Source: an uncultured Prevotellaceae bacterium
GTDB lineage: Bacteria > Bacteroidota > Bacteroidia > Bacteroidales > Bacteroidaceae
Assembly (NCBI GenBank): GCA_946539475.1
Contig: CAMNHM010000075.1
Location: 1-12,760 of the forward strand
Length of the DNA: 12,760 nt
Direction: 5' to 3'
Made by a program: the position numbers and the translations under genes. Numbering within the stretch: the first letter of the stretch is position 1; each line of letters opens with the position of its first letter. Positions 7,415 to 12,760 of this stretch are shown one piece after another. The notes beneath the pieces are model-generated. The model was not told the DNA's origin and made no database searches. It was given only the letters and a program-made list of their open reading frames with translations.

Positions 7415-7422
7415 TAACTTTG
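7415..7422 (+). promoter_or_regulatory. TAnnTTTG -7 box upstream of the hairpin RNA
   Basis: TAACTTTG matches the Bacteroidetes -7 consensus exactly. The -33 region is poor: the expected TTTG position reads CGAC (7391-7394), and the nearest candidate is the half-repeat TGGAAC at 7395-7400. A weak core promoter abutting an operator-like array is what an activator-dependent promoter would look like, but that is inference. Initiation is predicted near 7428-7430. Confidence 0.5.
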
Positions 7423-7428
7423 CATCCA

Positions 7429-7521
7429 AAGTATGAAAAATGGGTCGCCATTAATACATGGCGTCGGCCTCTTGCCAACTGAAGACGATGTGTCTTTGTG
7501 TGGCAAGAGGCCGACTTTTTT
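7429..7521 (+). ncRNA. Candidate ~90-nt two-hairpin small RNA
   Basis: Between the -7 box at 7415 and the T6 tract at 7516-7521 lies a compact unit with two consecutive stem-loops. Hairpin 1 is CGCCAT-TAATAC-ATGGCG (7446-7463, perfect 6-bp stem). Hairpin 2 is the 15-bp terminator stem, with an inner 5-bp stem AAGAC/GTCTT (7482-7486/7492-7496). No known RNA family is recognised. An ATG at 7433 opens a frame that runs antisense into the DUF3467 gene and looks spurious. An alternative is that the hairpins only end read-through from the upstream operon, with no dedicated transcript. The 5' end is inferred from promoter spacing. Confidence 0.45.
7463..7521 (+). terminator. Strong intrinsic terminator (rightward)
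   Basis: Perfect 15-bp stem GTCGGCCTCTTGCCA (7463-7477) / TGGCAAGAGGCCGAC (7501-7515), followed directly by six T (7516-7521) on the plus strand. The 23-base loop can form a further 5-bp stem. Read leftward there is no T-run right after this stem, but the neighbouring CGCCAT hairpin is followed by ACCCATTTTTC, so a weaker terminator may serve the convergent DUF3467 gene. Confidence 0.9.
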
Positions 7522-7537
7522 GAGCGAAGGCAAGGGG

Positions 7538-7867
7538 TTATGCTTCGCCGCCCTTGACGTTGAACGGGGCGATGGTGCGGCCCTCGTTGCTGGCCGGCTG
7601 GGGCATCTTGATCTGGCCGAAGGTACGCTCGTAGCGCAAGATGTTCTCCTGCAGGGCACCCAGCAGACGCTTGGCGTGCTCGGGGGCCAGGATGACGCGG
7701 CTGCGCACCTGAGCCTTGGGCAGGCCGGGCAACATACGTGCGAAGTCGACGATAAACTCACTCGACGAGTGAGTGATGATGGCAAAGTTAGCGTACTCGC
7801 CCTGAGCCTTGTCAGGGGTCAGCTCTATCTGCAGCCCTTGCTGCTTCTGTTCGTTTTCGTTGTTCAT
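7538..7867 (-). CDS. DUF3467 family protein
   Basis: A 109-residue soluble protein (MNNENEQKQQGLQIELTPDK...) with the hallmark core EYANFAIITHSSSEFIVDFA (about residues 24-43), followed by MLPGLPKAQVRSRVILAPEHAKRLLGALQENILRYE. It matches the DUF3467 family closely. No signal peptide, membrane helix or catalytic motif is visible, and the molecular function is unknown. In Bacteroides I recall this gene directly downstream of rpoC and ahead of rpsL, which suggests a housekeeping role linked to transcription or translation; here it keeps the orientation but is separated from both. It has its own good promoter (7895-7926) and converges with the repeat/RNA zone. The start at 7867 fits the family and lies about 20-25 nt from the predicted transcription start. 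Confidence 0.9.
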   Translation of the reverse strand: MNNENEQKQQGLQIELTPDKAQGEYANFAIITHSSSEFIVDFARMLPGLPKAQVRSRVILAPEHAKRLLGALQENILRYERTFGQIKMPQPASNEGRTIAPFNVKGGEA

Positions 7868-7894
7868 TGTTGTTATAGATTAAAAATGGAGATG

Positions 7895-7926
7895 CAAAGG
7901 TAACACTTTCCCTTGGCATCCCCAAA
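7895..7926 (-). promoter_or_regulatory. Bacteroidetes-type promoter for the DUF3467 gene
   Basis: On the minus strand a -7 box TACCTTTG (7902-7895) has a perfect -33 box TTTG (7926-7923) 20 bases upstream. This is the best-matching promoter in the window. Transcription should start about 7888-7890, within the gap after glnA. Confidence 0.8.
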
Positions 7927-7956
7927 TATTTTGACACTAAATAAACTTAAAAGCGC

Positions 7957-9492
7957 CTATCCACAGTGGAAATACTTCGTGACGAGCTTCTGAATCTCCT
8001 CTGGATAGCTCTCGATGTCGCTTCGCAGGGTGACATCGTCGAAGGCGCGCAACTGGCTGATGATGCCGTCGATCATGGCCGGCGAGAAAACATTGTGCTC
8101 CTCAAAGACGCTGCGCAGACGCTCCAGGCAGGCGGCCGATGCCACGCAGGAGTCGGGCAGCTGGGCCAGCGTGGCCAGACGGTCGGCATTCTCGGCAGCA
8201 TGGATATTGACGTTGACATACGTGCGCTCTGCCACCTCGAGGGCATTGTCCATCTCGAAGCCGTGACGACAGGCGACGCAGAGGCCCGCCAGCAGCTGGT
8301 AGATGTCGGCGGAACCGTCGGGCGAGCGCATCTCCACGGTCTGTTTGTTGAGTGAAGAGCGAAGAGTGAGCTCTTCACTCTCCAGTGGGTTGGCCATACG
8401 ACTCATGTCGACATTGGCGGCCCACCCTAGCGGCACGCGCACGAGGACGGAGCGGTTGCGGTCGCCCCAGCAGACGTTTGTGGGAGCCTCCTGATGGGGC
8501 ACGAGCCGGAAATAGCTCGTAGGATTCTTATTGCCGAAGGCGGTGATGGCAGGTGCGAGGTCCATCATGCCCGCAATCATCTTCAGTGCTGCCTCCGACA
8601 ACTGGCTGCCCATTTCCTGCAAAGGATGCGGAAGGGCCAGCATCTGGTTGTGACCGTCCTTCATCATGCGCATGTGGATATGCAGCCCAGAGCCGGCCTT
8701 GCCCGTGGTGATTTTCGGAGCGAAGGTGACGTCGTAGCCCAGCTCATAGCCCAGGTTGCGGATGATCCACTTGGCGAGCATCAGCTGGTCGGCCGCCTGC
8801 TCCACCGGCACAGGGAGGAACTCTATCTCGTTCTGCTCATAGTTCTTTCCGTTGAGTGTGAAGTTGCCCACCTCGGAATGCCCATACTTGATCTGTCCGC
8901 CTGCCTGCGCGATATACTGCATGCAGCGGGTACGGAAGTCGCCACACTTCGCATAGGGCGCCGACTCGTGGTAGCCACGCTGATCCTGGGCAGGGAAGAC
9001 ACCCATGTCATCACTGATAACATAGTACTCCAGCTCGCCCATGGCCTCGAAGTCCATGCCCGTCACACGACGGAAGGCCTCAGCCGCCTTGTGCAGCGTG
9101 TGCTCGGGCGACGACTCCAGTGGCTGTCCGTCCTTATCGAAGAACGAGCAGAGCATCGACACGGTGGGAATCTCGGCAAACGGATCGACGAACGCCGTAC
9201 GGAAACGAGGCAGCACATAGAGGTCGCTCGACCCTGCCTGTATGAAGGAGAAGAGGCTCGAGCCGTCGACGCGCTCGCCGCAGGTGAGGATGGTGTTCAG
9301 ATAGTCGAGATCGTTGATGACGAAGTTCAGCGTCTTCAGCCGCCCGTCGCCTCCGGGATACATGAAGTTCACCATGCGGATGTCGTGGTCGACGATGTAG
9401 CTGATGATGTCTTGGCGGGTGAACTCTGCCGACGGTTTCTGAAGGGCAGCCACGATGGGATTGGCGTTCAGGATGAGATGTTCATTGTTCAT
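7957..9492 (-). CDS. glnA: Glutamine synthetase (type I-like)
   Basis: It catalyses ATP-dependent formation of glutamine from glutamate and ammonium in the cytoplasm. The 511-residue product has the N-terminal beta-grasp region and the catalytic motifs: MGELEYYV with metal-ligand glutamates 153 and 155, GSGLHIHM (267-274), NPTSYFRLVP followed by RNRSVLVRVP (345-354), and VEMRSPDGSADIY (386-398) with Glu387 and Arg389. The adenylylation segment NLYDLP of enterobacterial GlnA is not seen in the C-terminal region, so GlnE-type control is unlikely. It is some 40 residues longer than the ~470 typical of the type. The start at 9492 (MNNEHLILN) is preferred over an upstream in-frame ATG at 9528, whose extra residues look non-native. 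It follows fur by 57 nt with no TAnnTTTG box between, so co-transcription is plausible. A divergent GS-like enzyme acting on another amine cannot be excluded. Confidence 0.88.
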   Translation of the reverse strand: MNNEHLILNANPIVAALQKPSAEFTRQDIISYIVDHDIRMVNFMYPGGDGRLKTLNFVINDLDYLNTILTCGERVDGSSLFSFIQAGSSDLYVLPRFRTAFVDPFAEIPTVSMLCSFFDKDGQPLESSPEHTLHKAAEAFRRVTGMDFEAMGELEYYVISDDMGVFPAQDQRGYHESAPYAKCGDFRTRCMQYIAQAGGQIKYGHSEVGNFTLNGKNYEQNEIEFLPVPVEQAADQLMLAKWIIRNLGYELGYDVTFAPKITTGKAGSGLHIHMRMMKDGHNQMLALPHPLQEMGSQLSEAALKMIAGMMDLAPAITAFGNKNPTSYFRLVPHQEAPTNVCWGDRNRSVLVRVPLGWAANVDMSRMANPLESEELTLRSSLNKQTVEMRSPDGSADIYQLLAGLCVACRHGFEMDNALEVAERTYVNVNIHAAENADRLATLAQLPDSCVASAACLERLRSVFEEHNVFSPAMIDGIISQLRAFDDVTLRSDIESYPEEIQKLVTKYFHCG

Positions 9493-9514
9493 AATAATAC
9501 TGGATTTAGGGGGA

Positions 9515-9565
9515 ATGATTATTGGCAATCGGGATATTTTGGGGGATGGTTATTGGCAATCGGGA
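9515..9565. repeat. Duplicated 3' end of fur in the fur-glnA spacer
   Basis: The 16-base sequence TTATTGGCAATCGGGA occurs at 9519-9534 and again at 9550-9565, 31 bases apart; with flanks, the match is 20 bases with one mismatch (9515-9534, 9546-9565). The second copy is the reverse strand of the fur C-terminal codons (Cys-Pro-Asp-Cys-Gln) and stop. The first lies in the non-coding spacer, so the end of the gene appears locally duplicated. Confidence 0.85.
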
Positions 9566-9963
9566 CAGATGCCTTTCACGACGTGGGATGCTGACGTGAC
9601 GACATATCCGCCGGGCACGCTGACCTCTGGCACCGGCACGCCGTCGAGGCAGAACGTACGGTGGCAACGCTCGCAAAAGAAGTGTACGTGCAGGTCGTCG
9701 TCCTCCTCGTCGCTGTGGCTATGGCAAAGCTCGAAGCGCAGCGAACCCGAGCCGTCCTCTATGGCGTGCACCAAGTGGTGATCGCGGAAGAGTGTCAGGG
9801 CGCGGAAGATGCCCGACTTGTCGATAGACAGTATCTGAAGCTCTAGCTCTGCCAACGTCAGCGGGCGCTCCGACGATGCCAGCTGCCGCACCACGACAAT
9901 GCGATTGGCCGTCGGCTTGATGCCGTGGCCGGTAAGCAGACGTACGCATTCCTCTTGTTTCAT
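9550..9963 (-). CDS. Fur-family metal-responsive transcriptional regulator
   Basis: A 137-residue DNA-binding regulator of the Fur/Zur/PerR superfamily. The winged-helix part (about 1-75) includes LLTGHGIKPTANRIVVV, LTLAELE and the recognition region DKSGIFRALTLF. The dimerisation/metal part has a His-rich segment (His81, His83, His92, His94), CERC (97-100) and C-terminal CPDC (133-136). The four cysteines suit a structural zinc site. Which metal or peroxide it senses cannot be decided; the organisation resembles the Zur/Fur-like proteins of Bacteroidetes. An in-frame ATG at 9987 is rejected because it lies inside the -7 box of the gene's own promoter (9992-9985); the start at 9963 leaves a ~15-nt leader. 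It is followed by glnA at 57 nt, probably in one transcript, an uncommon pairing of metal regulator and nitrogen enzyme that may be coincidental. Confidence 0.92.
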   Translation of the reverse strand: MKQEECVRLLTGHGIKPTANRIVVVRQLASSERPLTLAELELQILSIDKSGIFRALTLFRDHHLVHAIEDGSGSLRFELCHSHSDEEDDDLHVHFFCERCHRTFCLDGVPVPEVSVPGGYVVTSASHVVKGICPDCQ

Positions 9964-9984
9964 CGCTCTTTCTCTGTGATGCGG

Positions 9985-10016
9985 CAAAGATACGAAAAAA
10001 TCTCCGAACCGCCAAG
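9985..10016 (-). promoter_or_regulatory. Bacteroidetes-type promoter for fur(-glnA)
   Basis: On the minus strand the -7 box TATCTTTG (9992-9985) has a -33 match CTTG (10016-10013, in CTTGGCGG) 20 bases upstream. It sets the fur start at 9963 rather than 9987. The -33 element falls in the loop of the terminator hairpin of the preceding gene. Confidence 0.75.
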
Positions 10017-10029
10017 CGATTCGGAGATT
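9995..10029 (-). terminator. Intrinsic terminator after the lipoprotein gene
   Basis: Read leftward, AATCTCCGAA (10029-10020) pairs perfectly with TTCGGAGATT (10008-9999) around an 11-base loop. The stem runs into six T (complement of aaaaaa at 9995-10000), which overlap its end. It should end transcripts from the lipoprotein gene and insulate fur. Confidence 0.82.
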
Positions 10030-10113
10030 ATTTCTACTCTGTCGGTGCCGGCACCGCTACCTCAAGCAGACAGGCCCGCAGCGGCACCTGTTTCAGCGAT
10101 ACAGCCTTCTGCA

Positions 10114-10614
10114 TTACTCCGTCAGCTTGAACGACTCAATGACGTGCTTTGCCACGTCGCCGCCGTACTTCGAGGCGTTTTCGTCGGTCCAGTAGACGGT
10201 AATGGTGTACTTCTTGTCGCCCTTGAAGATGGCACGCGACATGCCGTTACGCCCCATGTCCTTGTACGACTCGGTGAACACATAACCGTCGGCTGTCTTC
10301 TCCTTGGTGTCTGGGGTGCCGGTGAGCGAGAGGGTTGCCTCAGCGAAGTCGGCATCGATCTGCTCCTGGGTATACTCGCCGTCCCAGCTCTGACGTACAT
10401 TAGCACTGATGCCGTCGAGAATCTTGCCATCAAGACGGAACTCAGTAGCCCCCATTGCCTCGGGGCCGTCGAACTTGACGAGGCCTTCGGGAACATCAAA
10501 CGAGAAGCCCTTCTCGGCATCGACATGGTTGGTGTACTTTGCGCCACCGCCACCACAGGCGGTAAGCACTGCCATCACTGCGAGAACAGCGAGGCTCAAG
10601 ATAGTCTTTTTCAT
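10114..10614 (-). CDS. Small putative lipoprotein of unknown function
   Basis: A 166-residue protein beginning MKKTILSLAVLAVMAVLTAC: a type II signal peptide with lipobox LTAC, so Cys20 would be lipidated and the mature protein anchored in the envelope. The residues after Cys20 are GGGGAKYTN; the acidic stretch that marks Bacteroidetes surface-exported lipoproteins is absent, so a periplasm-facing position is more likely. The mature domain (about 30-166) has phrases such as GFSFDVPEGL, TDENASKYGGDVAKHVIESF and alternating beta/helix segments reminiscent of PsbP/DcrB-like small domains; that is only a fold guess. It follows rpoC on the same strand, between the rpoC terminator and its own terminator. 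I see no convincing TAnnTTTG box in the 120 bases upstream, so its promoter is unclear. Confidence 0.82.
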   Translation of the reverse strand: MKKTILSLAVLAVMAVLTACGGGGAKYTNHVDAEKGFSFDVPEGLVKFDGPEAMGATEFRLDGKILDGISANVRQSWDGEYTQEQIDADFAEATLSLTGTPDTKEKTADGYVFTESYKDMGRNGMSRAIFKGDKKYTITVYWTDENASKYGGDVAKHVIESFKLTE

Positions 10615-10686
10615 TTTCTTACGTTTTTTAGTGGGTTAATAACTATAGATAAATAACGCTATGTACTGAGACGGGTGCCAACAGGC

Positions 10687-10723
10687 AAGATAAAGGCGCC
10701 ACACAGACAGACTGCGTGGCGCC
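10687..10723 (-). terminator. Terminator after rpoC
   Basis: Read leftward, GGCGCCAC (10723-10716) pairs perfectly with GTGGCGCC (10702-10695), with a further CAG/CTG pairing in the loop, followed by TTTATCTT. The stem starts 11 bases beyond the rpoC stop codon. The T-run is interrupted, so termination may be partial. Confidence 0.75.
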
Positions 10724-10734
10724 AAATGATGATG

Positions 10735-12760
10735 TTAGTCTTCGAGTGCTGTTTCCTGTACGAAGTCGAGCACGTTCTTGCGGTTGGCCTGCATGCGCTC
10801 GTACTCTTCCTTCGAGCCGACGATGAGCTTCTCGAACTCGCGCAGTCCAGTGCCTGCCGGTATGAGGTGACCGCAGATGACGTTCTCCTTCATGCCCTCC
10901 AGGTAGTCTACCTTTCCGCGGATGGCAGCCTCGTTGAGCACCTTCGTAGTCTCCTGGAAGGAGGCGGCAGACATGAAACTCTTCGTCTGCAATGCGGCAC
11001 GAGTGATACCCTGCAGAATCTGTGTCGACGTGGCGGGCACGGCATCACGCACCTGGACGACCCTCAGGTCGCGGCGCTTGAGCGAGGTATTCTCATCGCG
11101 CAGACGACGCGCCGTAACGATCTGTCCGGCCTTGAGGTTATCGCTATCGCCGGCATCGGTGACTACCTTCTTACCCCAGATACGGTCGTTCTCCTCAGCG
11201 AAGTCGAGCTTGTCGACAATCTCCTGCTCGAGGAAAGCGGTATCGCCGGGGTCGTTGATCTGCACCTTGCGCATCATCTGACGAACGATAATCTCGAAAT
11301 GCTTGTCGTTGATCTTGATACCTTGCAGACGATAGACGTCCTGCACCTCATTGACGATATATTCCTGTACGGCAGTGGGGCCCTTGATAGCGAGGATGTC
11401 GCTGGGAGTGATGGCTCCGTCGGAAAGCGGCGTACCTGCACGCACGGCGTCGTGCTCCTGGACGAGGATCTGCTTTGAGAGGGATACGAGATACTTGCGC
11501 TGCTCACCCGTCTTCGACGTAACGATAATCTCGCGGTTGCCACGCTTCACCTTACCCATGGTCACCTCACCGTCGATCTCGCTGACCACGGCAGGGTTCG
11601 ACGGGTTACGAGCCTCGAAGAGCTCGGTGACACGAGGCAGACCGGCGGTGATATCACCACCCTTGGCAGCGGCACGCGGGATCTTGACGAGCGTCTCACC
11701 AGTCTTCACGGTCTGGCCGTCTTCAACCACCACGTGGCCACCCACGGGGAAGTTGTAGGTACCAATCTTCTCGCCATTGGCGTCGAGCACGTCGCAGGTG
11801 GGCACCTTGGTCTTATCCTTCGACTCGGTGACAATCTTCTCGGTCAGACCGGTGGTTTCGTCGGTCTCGGCACGGAAGGTGACGCCCTCGATGACATCGT
11901 TGAACTTCAGCACACCGGCATACTCGGTGACGATGACGGCATTGAAGGGGTCCCACTGGGCAATCTTGTCGCCCTTCTGCACGACGTCGCCGGTCTTGTA
12001 GTAGACGGAGGCACCGTAGGGCACGTTCACCGTGGAGAGCACAATCTTGGTATTGGGGTCAACGAAGCGGAGTTCGCCCAGACGGCTGACCACCATCTCG
12101 CAGTCGCGTCCGTCCTCGTCGAAAGGCACGGTGCGCACTTCCTCAAACTCCAGGCGTGCGTTCTCGTACTTGTTGACGATGGTGGCGTTAGCGGCAGCGT
12201 TGGCAGCCACACCACCGGCGTGGAACGTACGCAACGTCAGCTGAGTACCAGGCTCGCCAATGGCCTGAGCGGCAATGACGCCCACGGCCTCGCCCTTCTG
12301 CACCATGCGGCGCGTGGCCAGGTTGCGGCCGTAGCACTTGCGGCAGACACCCTTCTTCGACTCGCAGGTGAGCACCGAGCGAATCTCTACCATCTCTATC
12401 TCAGCAGCCTCTATCTGTTCGGCCAGCGCCTCGGTGATCTCTTCGCCGGCAGGCACGATGACCTCGCCAGTCTTGGGGTTGACCACGTCGTGGACGCTGA
12501 CACGGCCAAGGATACGCTCAGCCAGAGAGCTGATGACCTCATCGCCACTCTTCAAGGCAGTACATTCCAGGCCACGAAGGGTGCCGCAGTCCTCCTCGGT
12601 GATAATAACATCGTGGGAGACATCGACGAGTCGGCGTGTCAGATAACCAGCGTCGGCCGTCTTCATAGCCGTGTCGGCCAAACCCTTACGGGCACCGTGG
12701 GTGGAAATGAAGTACTCCAGCACGGACATACCCTCCTTGAAGTTCGACAGAATGGGGTTC
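10735..12760 (-). CDS. rpoC: RNA polymerase beta' subunit, C-terminal part (cut by window edge)
   Basis: This is the C-terminal ~675 residues of the largest catalytic subunit of RNA polymerase. The frame is open to the window edge ([20 protein letters not shown]...), so the ATG at 12729 is internal. Visible landmarks are [20 protein letters not shown] (trigger-loop/bridge region), the second zinc site made of the Cys in EDCGT (about 12590) plus three Cys in [11 protein letters not shown] (about 12334-12366), then [20 protein letters not shown], and the conserved C-terminal part with [12 protein letters not shown] and [12 protein letters not shown]. It ends ETALED. No disruption or insertion is seen. 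The N-terminal half, including the NADFDGD active site, lies outside the window, where rpoB would be expected upstream. Confidence 0.98.
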   Translation of the reverse strand, partial: NPILSNFKEGMSVLEYFISTHGARKGLADTAMKTADAGYLTRRLVDVSHDVIITEEDCGTLRGLECTALKSGDEVISSLAERILGRVSVHDVVNPKTGEVIVPAGEEITEALAEQIEAAEIEMVEIRSVLTCESKKGVCRKCYGRNLATRRMVQKGEAVGVIAAQAIGEPGTQLTLRTFHAGGVAANAAANATIVNKYENARLEFEEVRTVPFDEDGRDCEMVVSRLGELRFVDPNTKIVLSTVNVPYGASVYYKTGDVVQKGDKIAQWDPFNAVIVTEYAGVLKFNDVIEGVTFRAETDETTGLTEKIVTESKDKTKVPTCDVLDANGEKIGTYNFPVGGHVVVEDGQTVKTGETLVKIPRAAAKGGDITAGLPRVTELFEARNPSNPAVVSEIDGEVTMGKVKRGNREIIVTSKTGEQRKYLVSLSKQILVQEHDAVRAGTPLSDGAITPSDILAIKGPTAVQEYIVNEVQDVYRLQGIKINDKHFEIIVRQMMRKVQINDPGDTAFLEQEIVDKLDFAEENDRIWGKKVVTDAGDSDNLKAGQIVTARRLRDENTSLKRRDLRVVQVRDAVPATSTQILQGITRAALQTKSFMSAASFQETTKVLNEAAIRGKVDYLEGMKENVICGHLIPAGTGLREFEKLIVGSKEEYERMQANRKNVLDFVQETALED

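Noticed and set aside
7173..7417. Overlapping plus-strand frames encoding 11-residue repeats (WNKLFQPKRKS or LEQVVPTQKEK)
   Set aside because: They begin at TTG, and four or more frames on both strands stay open because the 33-bp unit has no stops. The palindromic DNA rather than any peptide is conserved between units.
7433..7903. 156-codon plus-strand frame starting in the hairpin RNA
   Set aside because: It runs through the terminator stem and then antisense to the DUF3467 gene and its promoter; the product is not recognisable.
8494..9594. 366-codon plus-strand frame antisense to glnA and the fur end
   Set aside because: It mirrors a clear glutamine synthetase gene in GC-rich DNA; the product has no recognisable domain.
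9964..9987. Upstream ATG start for the Fur-family protein
   Set aside because: The ATG lies within the -7 box 9985-9992, upstream of the predicted transcription start; MKQEE at 9963 fits the family.

Overview
The window looks like a chromosomal segment from a member of the Bacteroidales, most likely Prevotellaceae-like. The evidence is the protein sequences (a 158-residue S7 starting MRKAKPKK, S12 with PNSAMRK, a DUF3467 protein, DUF3857/transglutaminase proteins) and the promoters, which carry the Bacteroidetes -7 box TAnnTTTG with a TTTG-like -33 box and no E. coli-type elements. The genus is an inference.

Left (1-1597, minus strand): the 'str' ribosomal operon rpsL-rpsG-fusA, with fusA cut by the window edge. 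A 241-base rpsL-rpsG gap holds an AT-rich imperfect hairpin. The divergent intergenic region 1598-1910 carries one promoter for rpsL (leftward) and one for the next operon (rightward).

Middle (1911-7000, plus strand): a tight three-gene operon. It encodes a four-helix membrane-anchored metallophosphoesterase, an exported DUF3857-type transglutaminase with an intact Cys-His-Asp triad, and a longer exported homologue in which all three catalytic positions are replaced (an apparent pseudoenzyme).

Repeat/RNA zone (7001-7537): no convincing protein gene. It has 22-bp tandem repeats, a perfect 21-bp inverted repeat, and an array of ACAA-N-TTGT dyads spaced 22 or 33 bp apart. These run up to a TAnnTTTG promoter and a ~90-nt two-hairpin transcription unit ending in a strong intrinsic terminator, a candidate small RNA.

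Right (7538-12760, minus strand): a DUF3467 protein, a type I-like glutamine synthetase, a Fur-family zinc-cysteine regulator, a small lipoprotein, and the C-terminal half of rpoC. The fur promoter is embedded in the terminator hairpin of the lipoprotein gene. As I recall, in Bacteroides the order is rpoB-rpoC-DUF3467-rpsL-rpsG-fusA with little between. Here that block is interrupted twice: by lipoprotein-fur-glnA, and by the counter-oriented phosphoesterase/transglutaminase operon with the repeat zone.
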